Shown: positions 43,050 through 52,081 of the stretch, piece by piece
How positions within the stretch are numbered: position 1 is the first letter of the stretch
How the letters are laid out: every line of letters starts with the position of its first letter
Assembly: GCF_011303755.1 (NCBI RefSeq)
Contig: NZ_CP049885.1
Coordinates: 2,090,001-2,154,000, forward strand
Direction of reading: 5' to 3'
Source of the DNA: Acidovorax sp. HDW3
GTDB lineage: Bacteria; Pseudomonadota; Gammaproteobacteria; Burkholderiales; Burkholderiaceae_C
Length of the DNA: 64,000 nt
The notes under the pieces: generated by a model
Seen by the model: only the letters and a program-made list of their open reading frames with translations
What the model was told of the DNA's origin: nothing
Database searches by the model: none
Program-made: the position numbers and the translations under genes

Positions 43050-43956
43050 CGATAGGGCCATTGCCTTGCGCGGTGTGCGCAAGCATTTCGGTGCGCTGCA
43101 CGCTGTCGATGGTGTCGATCTGGACATTGCCCAGGGCGAGATTTTTGGCCTCATCGGCCACAACGGCGCAGGCAAGAGCACCTTGTTCAAGATGATGCTC
43201 GGCCTCATCACGCCCACCGCCGGCAGCATCGTCATCGGTGGCACGCCCGTGGGTGGGCGCGACTTTCGCCAGGCCCGCCGCCAGCTCGGCTACCTGCCCG
43301 AGAACGTGGTGCTGTACGACAACCTCGACGGCTTGGAGACCCTGCACTTCTTCGCCCGCCTCAAAGGCGCGCCGCTCGATCAATGCCAGCCCATGCTCGA
43401 ACGCGTGGGCCTGGCGCACGCCGGCAAACGCCCGGTGCGCGAGTACTCCAAGGGGATGCGCCAGCGCCTGGGCTTTGCGCAAGCGCTCTTGGGCAGCCCG
43501 CGCGTGCTGTTCCTCGACGAGCCGACCAATGGCCTCGATCCGCAGGCCATCCGCGACTTTTACGCCACCCTGCGCGGCCTGCAGCAGCAGGGGGTGACCG
43601 TCATCATCACCTCGCACATCCTGTCGGAGCTGCAAGAGCGCGTCGATCGCCTGGCCATTCTCGCCAGCGGCCAGCTCCAGGCCCTGGGCAGCGTGCAGGA
43701 GCTGCGCGAGCGCACCGGCCTGCCGCTGACAGTAGAAATCGACCTGGCGAGCGACGCCGTCGCCCCTGCCACCGCCGCCTTGCAGGCCGCCACCGGCTGC
43801 AGCGCCCTGCCACGCGCGCAGGGGCTGGAGCTGCAATGCCCGCGCGAACACAAAATGGCCGTGCTCGCCGCCCTCGCACCCCTGGGCGCGCAGGTGCGTG
43901 ACGTGCGCCTGATCGAACCCTCGCTCGAAGACATGTTCTTCGGCCTCTCTGCCTGA
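43024..43956 (+). CDS. nosF: NosF ABC-transporter ATPase
   Basis: About 310 residues. Walker A LIGHNGAGKSTLFKMMLG, signature YSKGMRQRLGFAQALL and Walker B VLFLDEPTNGLDP are intact, with a C-terminal domain of about 80 residues. It powers the NosDFY complex. GTG at 43024 has GGAG eight bases upstream and is preferred; ATG at 43003 would add seven residues and increase overlap with nosD. Confidence 0.93.
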   Translation: MASISPASNDRAIALRGVRKHFGALHAVDGVDLDIAQGEIFGLIGHNGAGKSTLFKMMLGLITPTAGSIVIGGTPVGGRDFRQARRQLGYLPENVVLYDNLDGLETLHFFARLKGAPLDQCQPMLERVGLAHAGKRPVREYSKGMRQRLGFAQALLGSPRVLFLDEPTNGLDPQAIRDFYATLRGLQQQGVTVIITSHILSELQERVDRLAILASGQLQALGSVQELRERTGLPLTVEIDLASDAVAPATAALQAATGCSALPRAQGLELQCPREHKMAVLAALAPLGAQVRDVRLIEPSLEDMFFGLSA

Positions 43957-43968
43957 TCGTCCTGCCCC

Positions 43969-44784
43969 ATGGAACTGACCCCTATCCTCACTGTGGCCAC
44001 CAAAGAGCTGCGCGACCGCCTGCGCAACCGCTGGGTGCTGGCCGTGGCCCTGGTGTTCACCATTTTCTCGCTCGTCATCGCCTACTTTGGCGGTGCGCAG
44101 CAGGGCCAGGTGGGCTTTCGCTCGATCGAATTCACCATCGCCAGCCTGGTCAGCCTCGTCATTTACCTGATCCCGCTGATCGCGCTGCTGCTGGGCTTTG
44201 ACGCCATCGTCGGCGAGCGCGAGCGCGGCTCGCTGGACCTGCTGCTGGCACTGCCGATCACGCGCCTGGAGCTGCTGCTGGGCAAATACCTGGGCCTGGC
44301 GCTGGCGCTCACACTCTCGACCGTGGCCGGCTTTGGCGCCGTAGCGCTCATCATGGTGCGCCACCTCAATGCCAACGCGCTCTACCACTTCTTCGGTTTT
44401 GTCCTCAGCTCGGTGTTGCTCGGGCTGGCGTTCCTGAGCCTGGCAGTGCTGCTGTCGGTGCTGGCACGCGAGCGCACCCGCGCCTCGGGTCTGGCCATTG
44501 CCACCTGGTTCTTCTTCGTGCTGGTGTTCGACCTGCTGCTGCTGGGTCTGCTGGTGACCACGGGCGGCCAGTTTGCCAGCGACGCCTTTGCCTGGCTGCT
44601 GCTGCTCAATCCAGCCGACGTGTTCCGCATCCTCAACGTCTTCTCGCTCGACGACGTGCGCACCCTCTACGGCCTGGCCAGCGTGGTGCCCGCCTCGCTG
44701 GGCAACCCGCTGACCATGGGCGGCGTCATGCTCGCCTGGATCGCCCTGCCCCTCGCCCTTGCCCACTGGAGATTCAAGCCATGA
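43969..44784 (+). CDS. nosY: NosY ABC-transporter permease
   Basis: A 271-residue membrane protein with six hydrophobic segments (for example VLAVALVFTIFSLVIAYFGG and LVSLVIYLIPLIALLLGFD). The ERERGSLDLLLALPITRLELLLGKYLGL segment is typical of ABC-2 type permeases. It is the membrane subunit of NosDFY. Twelve bp after nosF, and its stop overlaps the nosL ATG. Confidence 0.93.
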   Translation: MELTPILTVATKELRDRLRNRWVLAVALVFTIFSLVIAYFGGAQQGQVGFRSIEFTIASLVSLVIYLIPLIALLLGFDAIVGERERGSLDLLLALPITRLELLLGKYLGLALALTLSTVAGFGAVALIMVRHLNANALYHFFGFVLSSVLLGLAFLSLAVLLSVLARERTRASGLAIATWFFFVLVFDLLLLGLLVTTGGQFASDAFAWLLLLNPADVFRILNVFSLDDVRTLYGLASVVPASLGNPLTMGGVMLAWIALPLALAHWRFKP

Positions 44785-45314
44785 TGCCCCGCGCCCTGTC
44801 CCGCCACGCCCTGCTCGCCACACTCACCGCCCTGGCCCTGCTCGGCGGCTGTGGCGACAAAGCCGCCGAGCAGCAGTCGATGGCCCCAGTCGAGATCGAC
44901 CGGACAACCTCCTGCGAACTCGACGGCATGTTGCTCTCGGACTACGCCGGCCCCAAGGCGCAGATCCACTACGCCGGCCAGGACAAGCCTTCTTTCTTCT
45001 GCGACACGGTCGAACTCTTCAACACCCTGCTCGCTGGTGAACAAGTGCGCGCCGTGCGCGCCGTGTACGTACAGGACATGGGCCAGGCCGACTGGGAGCA
45101 CCCGCAAGGCCATTGGATCGACGCCAAAGGCGCCTACTACGTCGTCGGCGGCAAGCGCAAAGGCTCCATGGGCCCAACCATTGGCAGCTTTGCCCAAGAA
45201 CCGGACGCTGCCAAGTTCGCCCAGGAATTCGGCGGCAAGGTGCTGCGCTTTGCCGACATCAAGCTCGACATGGTCGATCTGAGCGGCGGCGCACTGCACG
45301 ACACCCGCATGTAA
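44781..45314 (+). CDS. nosL: NosL copper-binding lipoprotein
   Basis: A 177-residue lipoprotein. The signal ends in LGGC (Cys24). The mature protein has CELDGMLLSDYAGPKAQIHY, the region carrying the Cys and Met that bind Cu(I), and FFCDTVELF. NosL delivers copper to apo-NosZ via NosDFY. It overlaps nosY by 4 bp (ATGA), and nosL2 begins immediately after its stop. Confidence 0.93.
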   Translation: MMPRALSRHALLATLTALALLGGCGDKAAEQQSMAPVEIDRTTSCELDGMLLSDYAGPKAQIHYAGQDKPSFFCDTVELFNTLLAGEQVRAVRAVYVQDMGQADWEHPQGHWIDAKGAYYVVGGKRKGSMGPTIGSFAQEPDAAKFAQEFGGKVLRFADIKLDMVDLSGGALHDTRM

Positions 45315-45965
45315 ATGGCACCGCCCGCCCTGCCCCGCCTGCAGCGCCGCGCCTGGCTGGCCATCGGCCTGGGCGGCCTGCTCGTCAGTGGCGGCCTGGC
45401 GGCCTGGCAGTGGCGTGCCCGCCCCGTGGCGGCGGCACTGCCCGAGGATGATTACTGCCTGGTCGCCCCGCCCAGCCCCTACGACCCAGCGAGCGGCCTG
45501 CCCCTGACGGCTGCCCGCGCCGTGCCAGCGGACGCCCGCTGCCCGGTCTGCGGCATGTTCCCGGCACGCGCGCCGCAATGGGCGGCGCAGCTCATCTTTG
45601 CCAACGGCGAGGCGCATTTCTTCGACTCGCCGCTGTCGCTCTTCATGTACCTGCAGGACATGCCGCGCTACAGCCCGCAGCGCAACGCCAGCGAAGTCGT
45701 GGCGCGCTACGTCAGCGACAGCAACGCCGCCCCCGGCCAGGGCTGGCTGGCAGCGGAGCAGGCGTTTTACGTCCACGGCTCGAACGCACGTGGCCCCATG
45801 CGCGCGGGCAACCTGCCCGCCTTTGCCAGCCGCGCTGCCGCGCAGGAATTTGCCACGCGCCGAGGGGGCGAAGTGCGCAGCTTTGCCCAGGTGGACGCAG
45901 CCCTCATCGCCGAACTGACCCAGCGCAACCCAGACAACGGGCACGCGGGGCACAACAAACTCTGA
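45315..45965 (+). CDS. Second NosL-type protein (CPVCGM), membrane-anchored
   Basis: A 216-residue NosL-family protein. It starts directly after the nosL stop with no gap. An N-terminal membrane anchor (AIGLGGLLVSGGLAAWQW) has no lipobox. The CPVCGMFPARAPQWAAQLIF motif is the standard NosL copper site with Cys, Cys and Met, followed by HFFDSPLSLFMYLQ. It is probably a second copper chaperone, held at the inner membrane, while NosL proper is a lipoprotein. A repeat copy that resembles a terminator ends the operon. Confidence 0.85.
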   Translation: MAPPALPRLQRRAWLAIGLGGLLVSGGLAAWQWRARPVAAALPEDDYCLVAPPSPYDPASGLPLTAARAVPADARCPVCGMFPARAPQWAAQLIFANGEAHFFDSPLSLFMYLQDMPRYSPQRNASEVVARYVSDSNAAPGQGWLAAEQAFYVHGSNARGPMRAGNLPAFASRAAAQEFATRRGGEVRSFAQVDAALIAELTQRNPDNGHAGHNKL

Positions 45966-46028
45966 ATTGCTATTAAAAAAATAGCTGCTCGCGCTTGACT
46001 GGCAAGCGTTAGCAGCTATTTTTCTTTG
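45966..46028. repeat. Dispersed palindromic repeat, copy 7, at the end of the nos operon
   Basis: The most symmetrical copy: GCTATTAAAAAAATAGCTGC with TCGCGCTTG, a short spacer, then CAAGCGTTAGCAGCTATTTT followed by TCTTTGG. The stem is about 17 bp with few mismatches and T-rich flanks on both sides. It lies between the converging nosL2 and rhlE-like genes and is the likely terminator for both. Confidence 0.85.
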
Positions 46029-46032
46029 GTTT

Positions 46033-47526
46033 TTACCCTTCAACAGGGGCGTTGATGGCAACCGTGGGTGGCGCTACGGGCTCTAGCGCCACTGGCGCCT
46101 TGAACAAGGCGGCGAGCTTGCGCCGGGGCTTGATGTTGGCCGAGACGCCGCCACGCGCTGGCACACCGGCCTTGGGCGCAACCTCCCAGCTGGCAGACTC
46201 GCTCGCTTGGTGGCGCGCTTCGTAAGGCTTGTCGAAGAACGGATCACGTGCCACGGCTGGGGCGCGGTAGCTGCTGCGGCGCGGCGCCGGGCTGTCGCCA
46301 GCGCCCGCTGGCTCGCGGCCCTCGCGGCCACCGTCCTCACGCCAGGCGCGGCGCCCGTCATTGAAGCGCCCGCGCGGGCGCTCGTCGTCGAGTTCGATGG
46401 CTTCGACCTCGATTTTTTTCTTGATCAGCTTCTCCACCTCGGCCACCAGGCGGGTGTCGCTGCTGGCGACCAGGGTCACGGCCAGACCGCTGGCGCCGGC
46501 GCGGCCCGTGCGGCCAATGCGGTGCACGTAGTCTTCGGCGTTGAACGGTACGTCGTAGTTGAACACCGCTGGCACGTCCTTGATGTCCAGGCCGCGTGCT
46601 GCCACGTCGGTGCACACCAGCAGATCCACATCACCGGTCTTGAAGGCTTCGAGCGCCTTGAGGCGCTCGTCCTGGCTCTTGTCGCCATGCAGGGCGGCAG
46701 CGCGCAGGCCGTCGCGCTCCAGGGCGCGCGTCAGGCGCGCGCAGCCGAGTTTGCTGTTGACGAAAACGAAGGCCTGGCGGATGGCACGTTCTTTGAGCAC
46801 CTTGCGGATGGCGCGGCGCTTGTCGTCGTCCTGGGCGCTGAAAAAGCGCTGCTCGACGGTGGAGGCGGTTTCGTTCGGGCGCGCCACCTCGATGGTGACG
46901 GGGTTTTGCAGGTAGCTGCCGGCCAGGCGCTTGATCTCGGGCGAGAAAGTGGCCGAGAACAGCAGCGTGGTGCGGCTCTTGGGCAGGTAACTCAGGATGC
47001 GCTGCAGGTCGGGCAGGAAGCCGATGTCGAGCATCCGGTCGGCCTCGTCGAGCACCACGTATTCGACCTGGTTCAAGATGGCGTTCTTGGCCTCGATGTG
47101 GTCAAGCAGCCGCCCGGGCGTGGCCACCAGCACCTCGACGCCTTTTTTCAGCTCGATGGTCTGCGGCTTCATATCCATGCCGCCAAAGACGACGGTGCTG
47201 CGCAGCTTGGTGTACTTGGCGTAGAGCGCAATCTGCTGCGCCACCTGATCGGCCAGTTCGCGCGTGGGCAACAGCACCAGGGCGCGCACCGGATGGCGCG
47301 CGGGCGAGGCGGAGCTGTTTTCGTGCTGCATCAGGCGCTGCAACAGCGGCAGCGAGAAGGCCGCCGTCTTGCCCGTGCCAGTCTGGGCCGCGCCCATCAC
47401 GTCCTGGCCCGAAAGCACGACGGGAATGGCCTGCGCCTGGATCGGCGTCATGGTCTCGTAGCCCATGTCGGCCACGGCACGCTTGAGCGGTTCAGCCAGC
47501 GTAAGGGAGGAATAGGAATTGCTCAT
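46033..47526 (-). CDS. DEAD-box RNA helicase, RhlE-like
   Basis: A 497-residue ATP-dependent RNA helicase. The Q motif region (MTPIQAQAIP), motif I AQTGTGKT, Ia PTRELADQ, Ib TPGRLLDH, II VLDEADRMLD, III FSATFS, V TDVAARGLDIKDV and VI HRIGRTGRAG are all present. The basic C-terminal tail is rich in Arg, Pro and Ala (from about residue 375). The layout fits RhlE/CsdA-like enzymes in ribosome assembly or RNA decay. Converges with the nos operon. Confidence 0.92.
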   Translation of the reverse strand: MSNSYSSLTLAEPLKRAVADMGYETMTPIQAQAIPVVLSGQDVMGAAQTGTGKTAAFSLPLLQRLMQHENSSASPARHPVRALVLLPTRELADQVAQQIALYAKYTKLRSTVVFGGMDMKPQTIELKKGVEVLVATPGRLLDHIEAKNAILNQVEYVVLDEADRMLDIGFLPDLQRILSYLPKSRTTLLFSATFSPEIKRLAGSYLQNPVTIEVARPNETASTVEQRFFSAQDDDKRRAIRKVLKERAIRQAFVFVNSKLGCARLTRALERDGLRAAALHGDKSQDERLKALEAFKTGDVDLLVCTDVAARGLDIKDVPAVFNYDVPFNAEDYVHRIGRTGRAGASGLAVTLVASSDTRLVAEVEKLIKKKIEVEAIELDDERPRGRFNDGRRAWREDGGREGREPAGAGDSPAPRRSSYRAPAVARDPFFDKPYEARHQASESASWEVAPKAGVPARGGVSANIKPRRKLAALFKAPVALEPVAPPTVAINAPVEG

Positions 47527-47598
47527 GAACCCGTGATTGTCGCACCGCCAGTGAAAACCCTGTATTTTTTCTTACACCACAGAAGCAGAAAAGGCCGT

Positions 47599-48171
47599 TC
47601 AGGCCTTGGGCAAGGTGACGCCGACCTGGCCCTGGTACTTGCCGCCCCGGTCTTTGTACGAGACTTCGCACACGTCGTCGGGGTCGCTCTCAAAGAACAG
47701 CACCTGGGCGCAGCCCTCGCCGGCGTAGATGCGCGCCGGCAACGGCGTGGTGTTGGAAAATTCCAGCGTCACATAGCCCTCCCACTCGGGCTCGAAGGGC
47801 GTGACGTTGACGATGATGCCGCAGCGCGCGTAGGTGCTTTTGCCCAGGCAGACGGTGAGCACGTTGCGCGGGATGCGAAAGTATTCGACGGTGCGCGCCA
47901 GGGCAAAGCTGTTGGGCGGAATGATGCAGCTGTCGCCCTGGAAATCGACGAAGCTTTTTTCATCAAAATTCTTCGGATCGACCACCGTGCTGTGGATGTT
48001 GGTGAACACCTTGAATTCGGGCGCGCAGCGAATGTCGTAGCCGTAGCTGCTGGTGCCGTAGCTGATGATTTTCTTGCCCTCGGCCTGGCGCACCTGGCCG
48101 GGCTCGAAGGGCTCGATCATGCCGTGCTGCTCGGCCATGCGGCGGATCCATTTGTCGCTTTTGATGCTCAT
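47599..48171 (-). CDS. dcd: dCTP deaminase
   Basis: A 190-residue trimeric deaminase converting dCTP to dUTP for thymidylate synthesis. It begins [19 protein letters not shown] and shows [45 protein letters not shown] and the C-terminal [14 protein letters not shown], all standard for Dcd. AAGGAG eight bases before the ATG at 48171 sets the start. A repeat copy lies directly upstream. Confidence 0.95.
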   Translation of the reverse strand: MSIKSDKWIRRMAEQHGMIEPFEPGQVRQAEGKKIISYGTSSYGYDIRCAPEFKVFTNIHSTVVDPKNFDEKSFVDFQGDSCIIPPNSFALARTVEYFRIPRNVLTVCLGKSTYARCGIIVNVTPFEPEWEGYVTLEFSNTTPLPARIYAGEGCAQVLFFESDPDDVCEVSYKDRGGKYQGQVGVTLPKA

Positions 48172-48189
48172 GCTGCAAGCTCCTTGCAA

Positions 48190-48252
48190 TTACTATGATT
48201 TTGATAGCTGCTTGCGCTTGTTGGGCGAGCGCAAAAGCCGTATTTTGCCTTT
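48190..48252. repeat. Dispersed palindromic repeat, copy 8
   Basis: ACTATGATTTTGATAGCTGC with TTGCGCTTG, a short GC spacer, GAGCGCAAAAGCC and a degraded right arm. It lies between the dcd start and the terminator of the upstream acylase gene, both on the minus strand, so it sits in the dcd promoter region. Confidence 0.7.
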
Positions 48253-48283
48253 GAAACCCCAGCAGCGGGCCCGCCGCGCGCGC

Positions 48284-48312
48284 AAAAAAATGCCCCGCCG
48301 GGCGGCGGGGCA
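48284..48312 (-). terminator. Intrinsic terminator of the acylase gene
   Basis: TGCCCCGCC and GGCGGGGCA on the minus strand form a 9-bp stem, followed by seven T. It lies 24 bp after the acylase stop. Confidence 0.9.
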
Positions 48313-48335
48313 GAGAGCAAGAGCAGGCGTGGTGC

Positions 48336-50741
48336 TTACTCCTTGATGCTCACGCTTTGGTAGTTCTTGTCGGCGCTGATCTCAGCTTCCGAGAACGGCA
48401 GGCGCAGCCACTGCTGGGCCGCGTAGGCCTGGGTGTAGTCGGCGTAGTGCGCCGAGGCCGGATCGTCCGACAGCGAGAAGGTCAGGAAGGTGTACGCCTC
48501 CACGCCGCCGCTGGGGAAGCTCACCACATGCATATAGGTGTTGCCGTGGGGCTGTCCGTCCATGCTGTAACCGCCTTTGTTCAGCGGGTTTTCCGAGCAG
48601 GCAATGGTGAAGTAGCCCAGCGGACCGCAACCACCGTAGAGGGCAATCTTCTTGCCCGCACGCTGTGAGAACAGCAGCTCACCACGCGGCGCATCAAAAG
48701 CAAAGCCCGATGCCTGCACCTTTTGCACCGCAGCCGACAGCGCCTGGCGCAGCTTGTCGGCGGCAGCTGGGTTGATGCCACGCGGGGTATTGAGCGGATC
48801 GGCCGCGCTGAACGGCACGCTGTACAGGTCGGCTTCCTTGATGGCAGTCGTGGCGTTGCCCCAGAACTCATCCCAGACATGCGAGCCGCGCGAATCGACG
48901 TTGCCCTTGTTGTCCCAGGCGGCCAGTGCGGCACAGGCGGCGCTCAGCTCTGTGCTCGGCCCCTGGCACAGCAGCGCCAGCACCTCGCCCTTGAAGCGTT
49001 CGGCGGCGTACATCCGGTTATTGAGCACCATCTGGCGCACGATGGCGCTGCTGGCCTTGTTGCCGCTGTAGCCGTCGGTGCCGGCCAGGCGTTCGAGCGC
49101 CATGGTGTGGCCCAGGCGGGTGCGCAGGGTTTGCGAGGCCGTGCCGGCGGCGCCAAAGATGGCGGGGTAGCCGGTCAGCGGCTGGTTCGGGTTCGCCAGC
49201 CAGTAGCTGTCGTTCATGTTGCCAACGTAGTCCGAGCGCAGCAAACCCGGCATACGGGCAACACCAATCGCCCCTTTTTGCACCGAATCGCTGTCCGTGC
49301 TCCATTCGCACGCACTGTTGGAGCCATCGAGAATCGGCACATTGGGCACAGCGCTGGCCATGAGCTTGCCAATGGGCGTAGTGCAGGCGGCGAGTTTGTC
49401 CGGCGGCACATTGGGCACGGCGCCAATGTCGGCATACCAGGCCTGGCTGTTGCCGCGCGCCACAGCCACGGTGTTGACCCAGGGAATGGCGGCCTCTTCC
49501 TTCTGGATTTTCATGAACTCGTCGAGCGAGCCCGCCATGTTCCAGCGCATCCAGTTGCGCAGGCTGCGGAAGTTCTGGCCGTTGATGTCGCGGATGGCAA
49601 AGGTGAAGTTGCCCAGCGCCGCATTCAGGCTCGACAGGTTGATGAGCGGGCCATATTCCGTCTTGTACAGGGTGCGCTGCACCGCGCTCGTGCCGCCGCC
49701 CGGCTGCAGCACCTGCACGCTGATGGTGCTGGCCGCCATCTTCTTGGCCTGGCCGTCCACCAGGTAGCTAGTCGGGTCGCTCGGCGCCAGGGTGAGTTGG
49801 AACAGGCCAAAGCGGCGCGCGGTCGAAACGGTGTGGCTCCAGGCAACGTTGTCGTTGAAGCCGATCTGGATCATGGGCAGACCCAGGAACGAGGCGCCGC
49901 TGACGTTGAGCTGGCCCGGAATTGTCAGGTGTGCCTGGTAGAAGCGGTCGCCCCCCTTCCAGTACCAGTGCGGGTTGCCGAACATCACCGGGCTACCCTC
50001 ACCCGTCGCCGCCGGCGCAAAGCCGTACATATTGCTGCCCACGCCGGCGCTGCCGCCGACCTCCAGCGCCGGTGGTGTGAAGCTCTCGGGTGTGAGCGTG
50101 CCTTCGCTTTGCTGTGCGCGCCGATTCTGCACCGCTGCCGCCGGTGCACCGGTGGCGATCTGCGGCACAAAGTTGCTGTAGCCAGCAGCCAGGTTGGCGG
50201 CGTAGGCGCGGCGCAGCAGGTCACGCTCGGTAATCGGTTTGACCCAGGCCGCATCACGGCAGGCAGCATGGGCGCCAGCGCTGCCCTTCACATCACGCAA
50301 ATAACGGTTGTAGCCGGCGACAAAACCGGACACCAGCTTGCGCATGTCCTCGCTTTGCGCTGCCGCCAGGCTATCGAGCATGTCGTCGGAGACAACATGA
50401 CGGAAGAAAAAATCAGACTCCAGGTTAACTGGGCGGCCAATGGTGCTCTTATTCACCGCCAGGGCATCACCGCCCAGGTATTGCGAGCGCTCGCCTCGGT
50501 AGGTGAGAAAAGCATCGGCCATGGTGCAGAGGTTGTCCTGCGCCTGGGCATAGGCATAGCCGTAGCCCAGATTGCCCCAGTTGCTGGCCTTGATGTGCGG
50601 CACACCCATGGTGGTGCGGCGGATCTCCACCTGGTAGGTGCTGTCCTGGCCACTGTCGCCACCGCCACCACCGCAGGCGGTCAAAGTAGCCACGGCCAAC
50701 ACCGACAGCGGCCACAGGCCGCGTTGAAAAATGCGCTTCAT
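48336..50741 (-). CDS. Lipoprotein penicillin acylase-family Ntn hydrolase
   Basis: An 801-residue penicillin amidase homologue. A signal with lipobox LTAC and a short glycine-rich stretch are followed by the alpha-chain region (TTMGVPHIKASNWGNLGYGYAYAQAQDN). The autoprocessing site GVGSNMYGF puts Ser236 as the N-terminal nucleophile of a beta chain of about 566 residues, which matches the family. MFGNPHWYW and GFNDNVAWSHT are typical of the beta chain. Relatives include penicillin G acylase and AHL acylases (PvdQ, QuiP, AhlM); which applies cannot be told. A GGAG sits six bases before the ATG. Lipidation of an enzyme that is cut into two chains is unusual. Confidence 0.87.
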   Translation of the reverse strand: MKRIFQRGLWPLSVLAVATLTACGGGGGDSGQDSTYQVEIRRTTMGVPHIKASNWGNLGYGYAYAQAQDNLCTMADAFLTYRGERSQYLGGDALAVNKSTIGRPVNLESDFFFRHVVSDDMLDSLAAAQSEDMRKLVSGFVAGYNRYLRDVKGSAGAHAACRDAAWVKPITERDLLRRAYAANLAAGYSNFVPQIATGAPAAAVQNRRAQQSEGTLTPESFTPPALEVGGSAGVGSNMYGFAPAATGEGSPVMFGNPHWYWKGGDRFYQAHLTIPGQLNVSGASFLGLPMIQIGFNDNVAWSHTVSTARRFGLFQLTLAPSDPTSYLVDGQAKKMAASTISVQVLQPGGGTSAVQRTLYKTEYGPLINLSSLNAALGNFTFAIRDINGQNFRSLRNWMRWNMAGSLDEFMKIQKEEAAIPWVNTVAVARGNSQAWYADIGAVPNVPPDKLAACTTPIGKLMASAVPNVPILDGSNSACEWSTDSDSVQKGAIGVARMPGLLRSDYVGNMNDSYWLANPNQPLTGYPAIFGAAGTASQTLRTRLGHTMALERLAGTDGYSGNKASSAIVRQMVLNNRMYAAERFKGEVLALLCQGPSTELSAACAALAAWDNKGNVDSRGSHVWDEFWGNATTAIKEADLYSVPFSAADPLNTPRGINPAAADKLRQALSAAVQKVQASGFAFDAPRGELLFSQRAGKKIALYGGCGPLGYFTIACSENPLNKGGYSMDGQPHGNTYMHVVSFPSGGVEAYTFLTFSLSDDPASAHYADYTQAYAAQQWLRLPFSEAEISADKNYQSVSIKE

Positions 50742-50840
50742 TGTTGTCTCCAAATATCTGCCCTCTACCAATCCGGGGCAAGGCGCAGTTTAGAGGCGCA
50801 TACCTTGTTTCAGCCACAACCACTGTCACATACTGGACAC

Positions 50841-50867
50841 AAAAAAGGGCTGCCAGCGGCAGCCCTT
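50841..50867 (-). terminator. Intrinsic terminator of the BMP/ABC operon
   Basis: AAGGGCTGCC and GGCAGCCCTT on the minus strand form a 10-bp stem with a three-base loop, followed by TTTT. It lies 20 bp past the first BMP gene stop. Confidence 0.88.
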
Positions 50868-50886
50868 GACACACAGCACGCAGCGC

Positions 50887-52047
50887 TTATTGGCCGCCAG
50901 GCACCTTGCCATCCACGCCCTTGACGTAGAAGTTGATGCTGGTGAGGAATTTGTCGTCGGCCACAGCATCCTTGTCGAGCACGGCCTTGCCGGCGTTGTC
51001 CACGATGGGGCCCTTCCAGATGACGAAGCTGCCATCCTTGAGCCCGGCCTTGACGGCATCGACCTTGGCGCGCACCTCGGCTGGCACGTCCTCCGCCAGC
51101 GACACCAGATCGACCGCGCCCTCCTTCACGCCCCACCAGGCCTGGCCGGTCTTCCAGGTGCCATCGAGCACGTCCTTGGTGGCCTTGGTGTAGTACGGCA
51201 GCCAGTTGATAACGGCAGAACCCAGGTGCGCCTTCGGGCCGTAGGCCGTCATATCGCTGTCCCAGCCAAAGGCGCGCTTGCCTTTTTCCTCAGCCGTCTT
51301 GAGCACAGCGGGCGAGTCGGTATTCTGGAACAGCACGTCGGCGCCACCGTTGATCAGGCTGGTGGCGGCCTCGGTTTCCTTGGGCGGGCTGAACCACTCG
51401 TTGACCCACACGACCTTGGTCTTGATCTTCGGATTCACGCTCTGTGCGCCCAGGGTGAAGCTGTTGATGTTGCGCAGCACCTCCGGAATCGGCACCGAGC
51501 CGACCACGCCCAGGGTGCCGGTCTTGCTCATGCTGCCAGCGACGATGCCTGCCAGGTACGCGCCTTCGTAGGTGCGGCTGTCAAACGTGCGCACGTTCTC
51601 GCGCGTCTTGTAGCCGGTGGCGTGCTCGAATTTCACATCTGGAAATTCCTCGCCCAGCTTCTGCATCACGTCCATGTAGCCAAAGGTGGCGCCGACGATC
51701 AGCTTGTTGCCCTGGCCGATCAGGTCGCGGAACACACGCTCGGCGTCCGCGCCCTCGGGCACGCTCTCGACGTAGGTGGTAGCGATCTTGTCGCCAAACT
51801 CGGCTTCGAGCTTCTTGCGCGCCTGGTCGTGGGCATACGTCCAGCCGCCATCGCCCACCGGGCCGATGTAGGCAAAGCCGATTTTGAGCGGCTCGGGCTT
51901 GGCTGCAGCCGCCGGAGCGGCTGCCGGGGCCGGGGCCGCAGCGGCGGGCGCCGCCTCTTCTTTCTTGCCGCAGCCCACGAGGGCAGCGGCGGCCAGCGCC
52001 GTCACGGCGGCGCATTGCAACAGGGAACGCTTGTGCAAATCGGTCAT
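50887..52047 (-). CDS. BMP-family nucleoside-binding lipoprotein, paralogue 1
   Basis: A 386-residue PnrA/Med-type substrate-binding lipoprotein. Lipobox VGC (Cys26) is followed by an Ala/Pro linker, then KIGFAYIGPVGDGGWTYAHDQ, GATFGYMDVMQKLGEEFPDVKFEHATGY and VNEWFSPPKETEAATSLINGGADVLFQNTDSP, the family ligand-site regions. Such proteins bind purine nucleosides or related compounds. It is the last gene of a five-gene operon, 34 bp after its paralogue. Confidence 0.9.
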   Translation of the reverse strand: MTDLHKRSLLQCAAVTALAAAALVGCGKKEEAAPAAAAPAPAAAPAAAAKPEPLKIGFAYIGPVGDGGWTYAHDQARKKLEAEFGDKIATTYVESVPEGADAERVFRDLIGQGNKLIVGATFGYMDVMQKLGEEFPDVKFEHATGYKTRENVRTFDSRTYEGAYLAGIVAGSMSKTGTLGVVGSVPIPEVLRNINSFTLGAQSVNPKIKTKVVWVNEWFSPPKETEAATSLINGGADVLFQNTDSPAVLKTAEEKGKRAFGWDSDMTAYGPKAHLGSAVINWLPYYTKATKDVLDGTWKTGQAWWGVKEGAVDLVSLAEDVPAEVRAKVDAVKAGLKDGSFVIWKGPIVDNAGKAVLDKDAVADDKFLTSINFYVKGVDGKVPGGQ

Positions 52048-52081
52048 GGTGAGTCTTTACAACACAAATGAAAAGGAAACC

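Noticed and set aside
35036-45965. The nos locus as a recent genomic island
   Set aside because: Base composition and codon use look like the surroundings, core genes abut on both sides, and no mobility genes are present.
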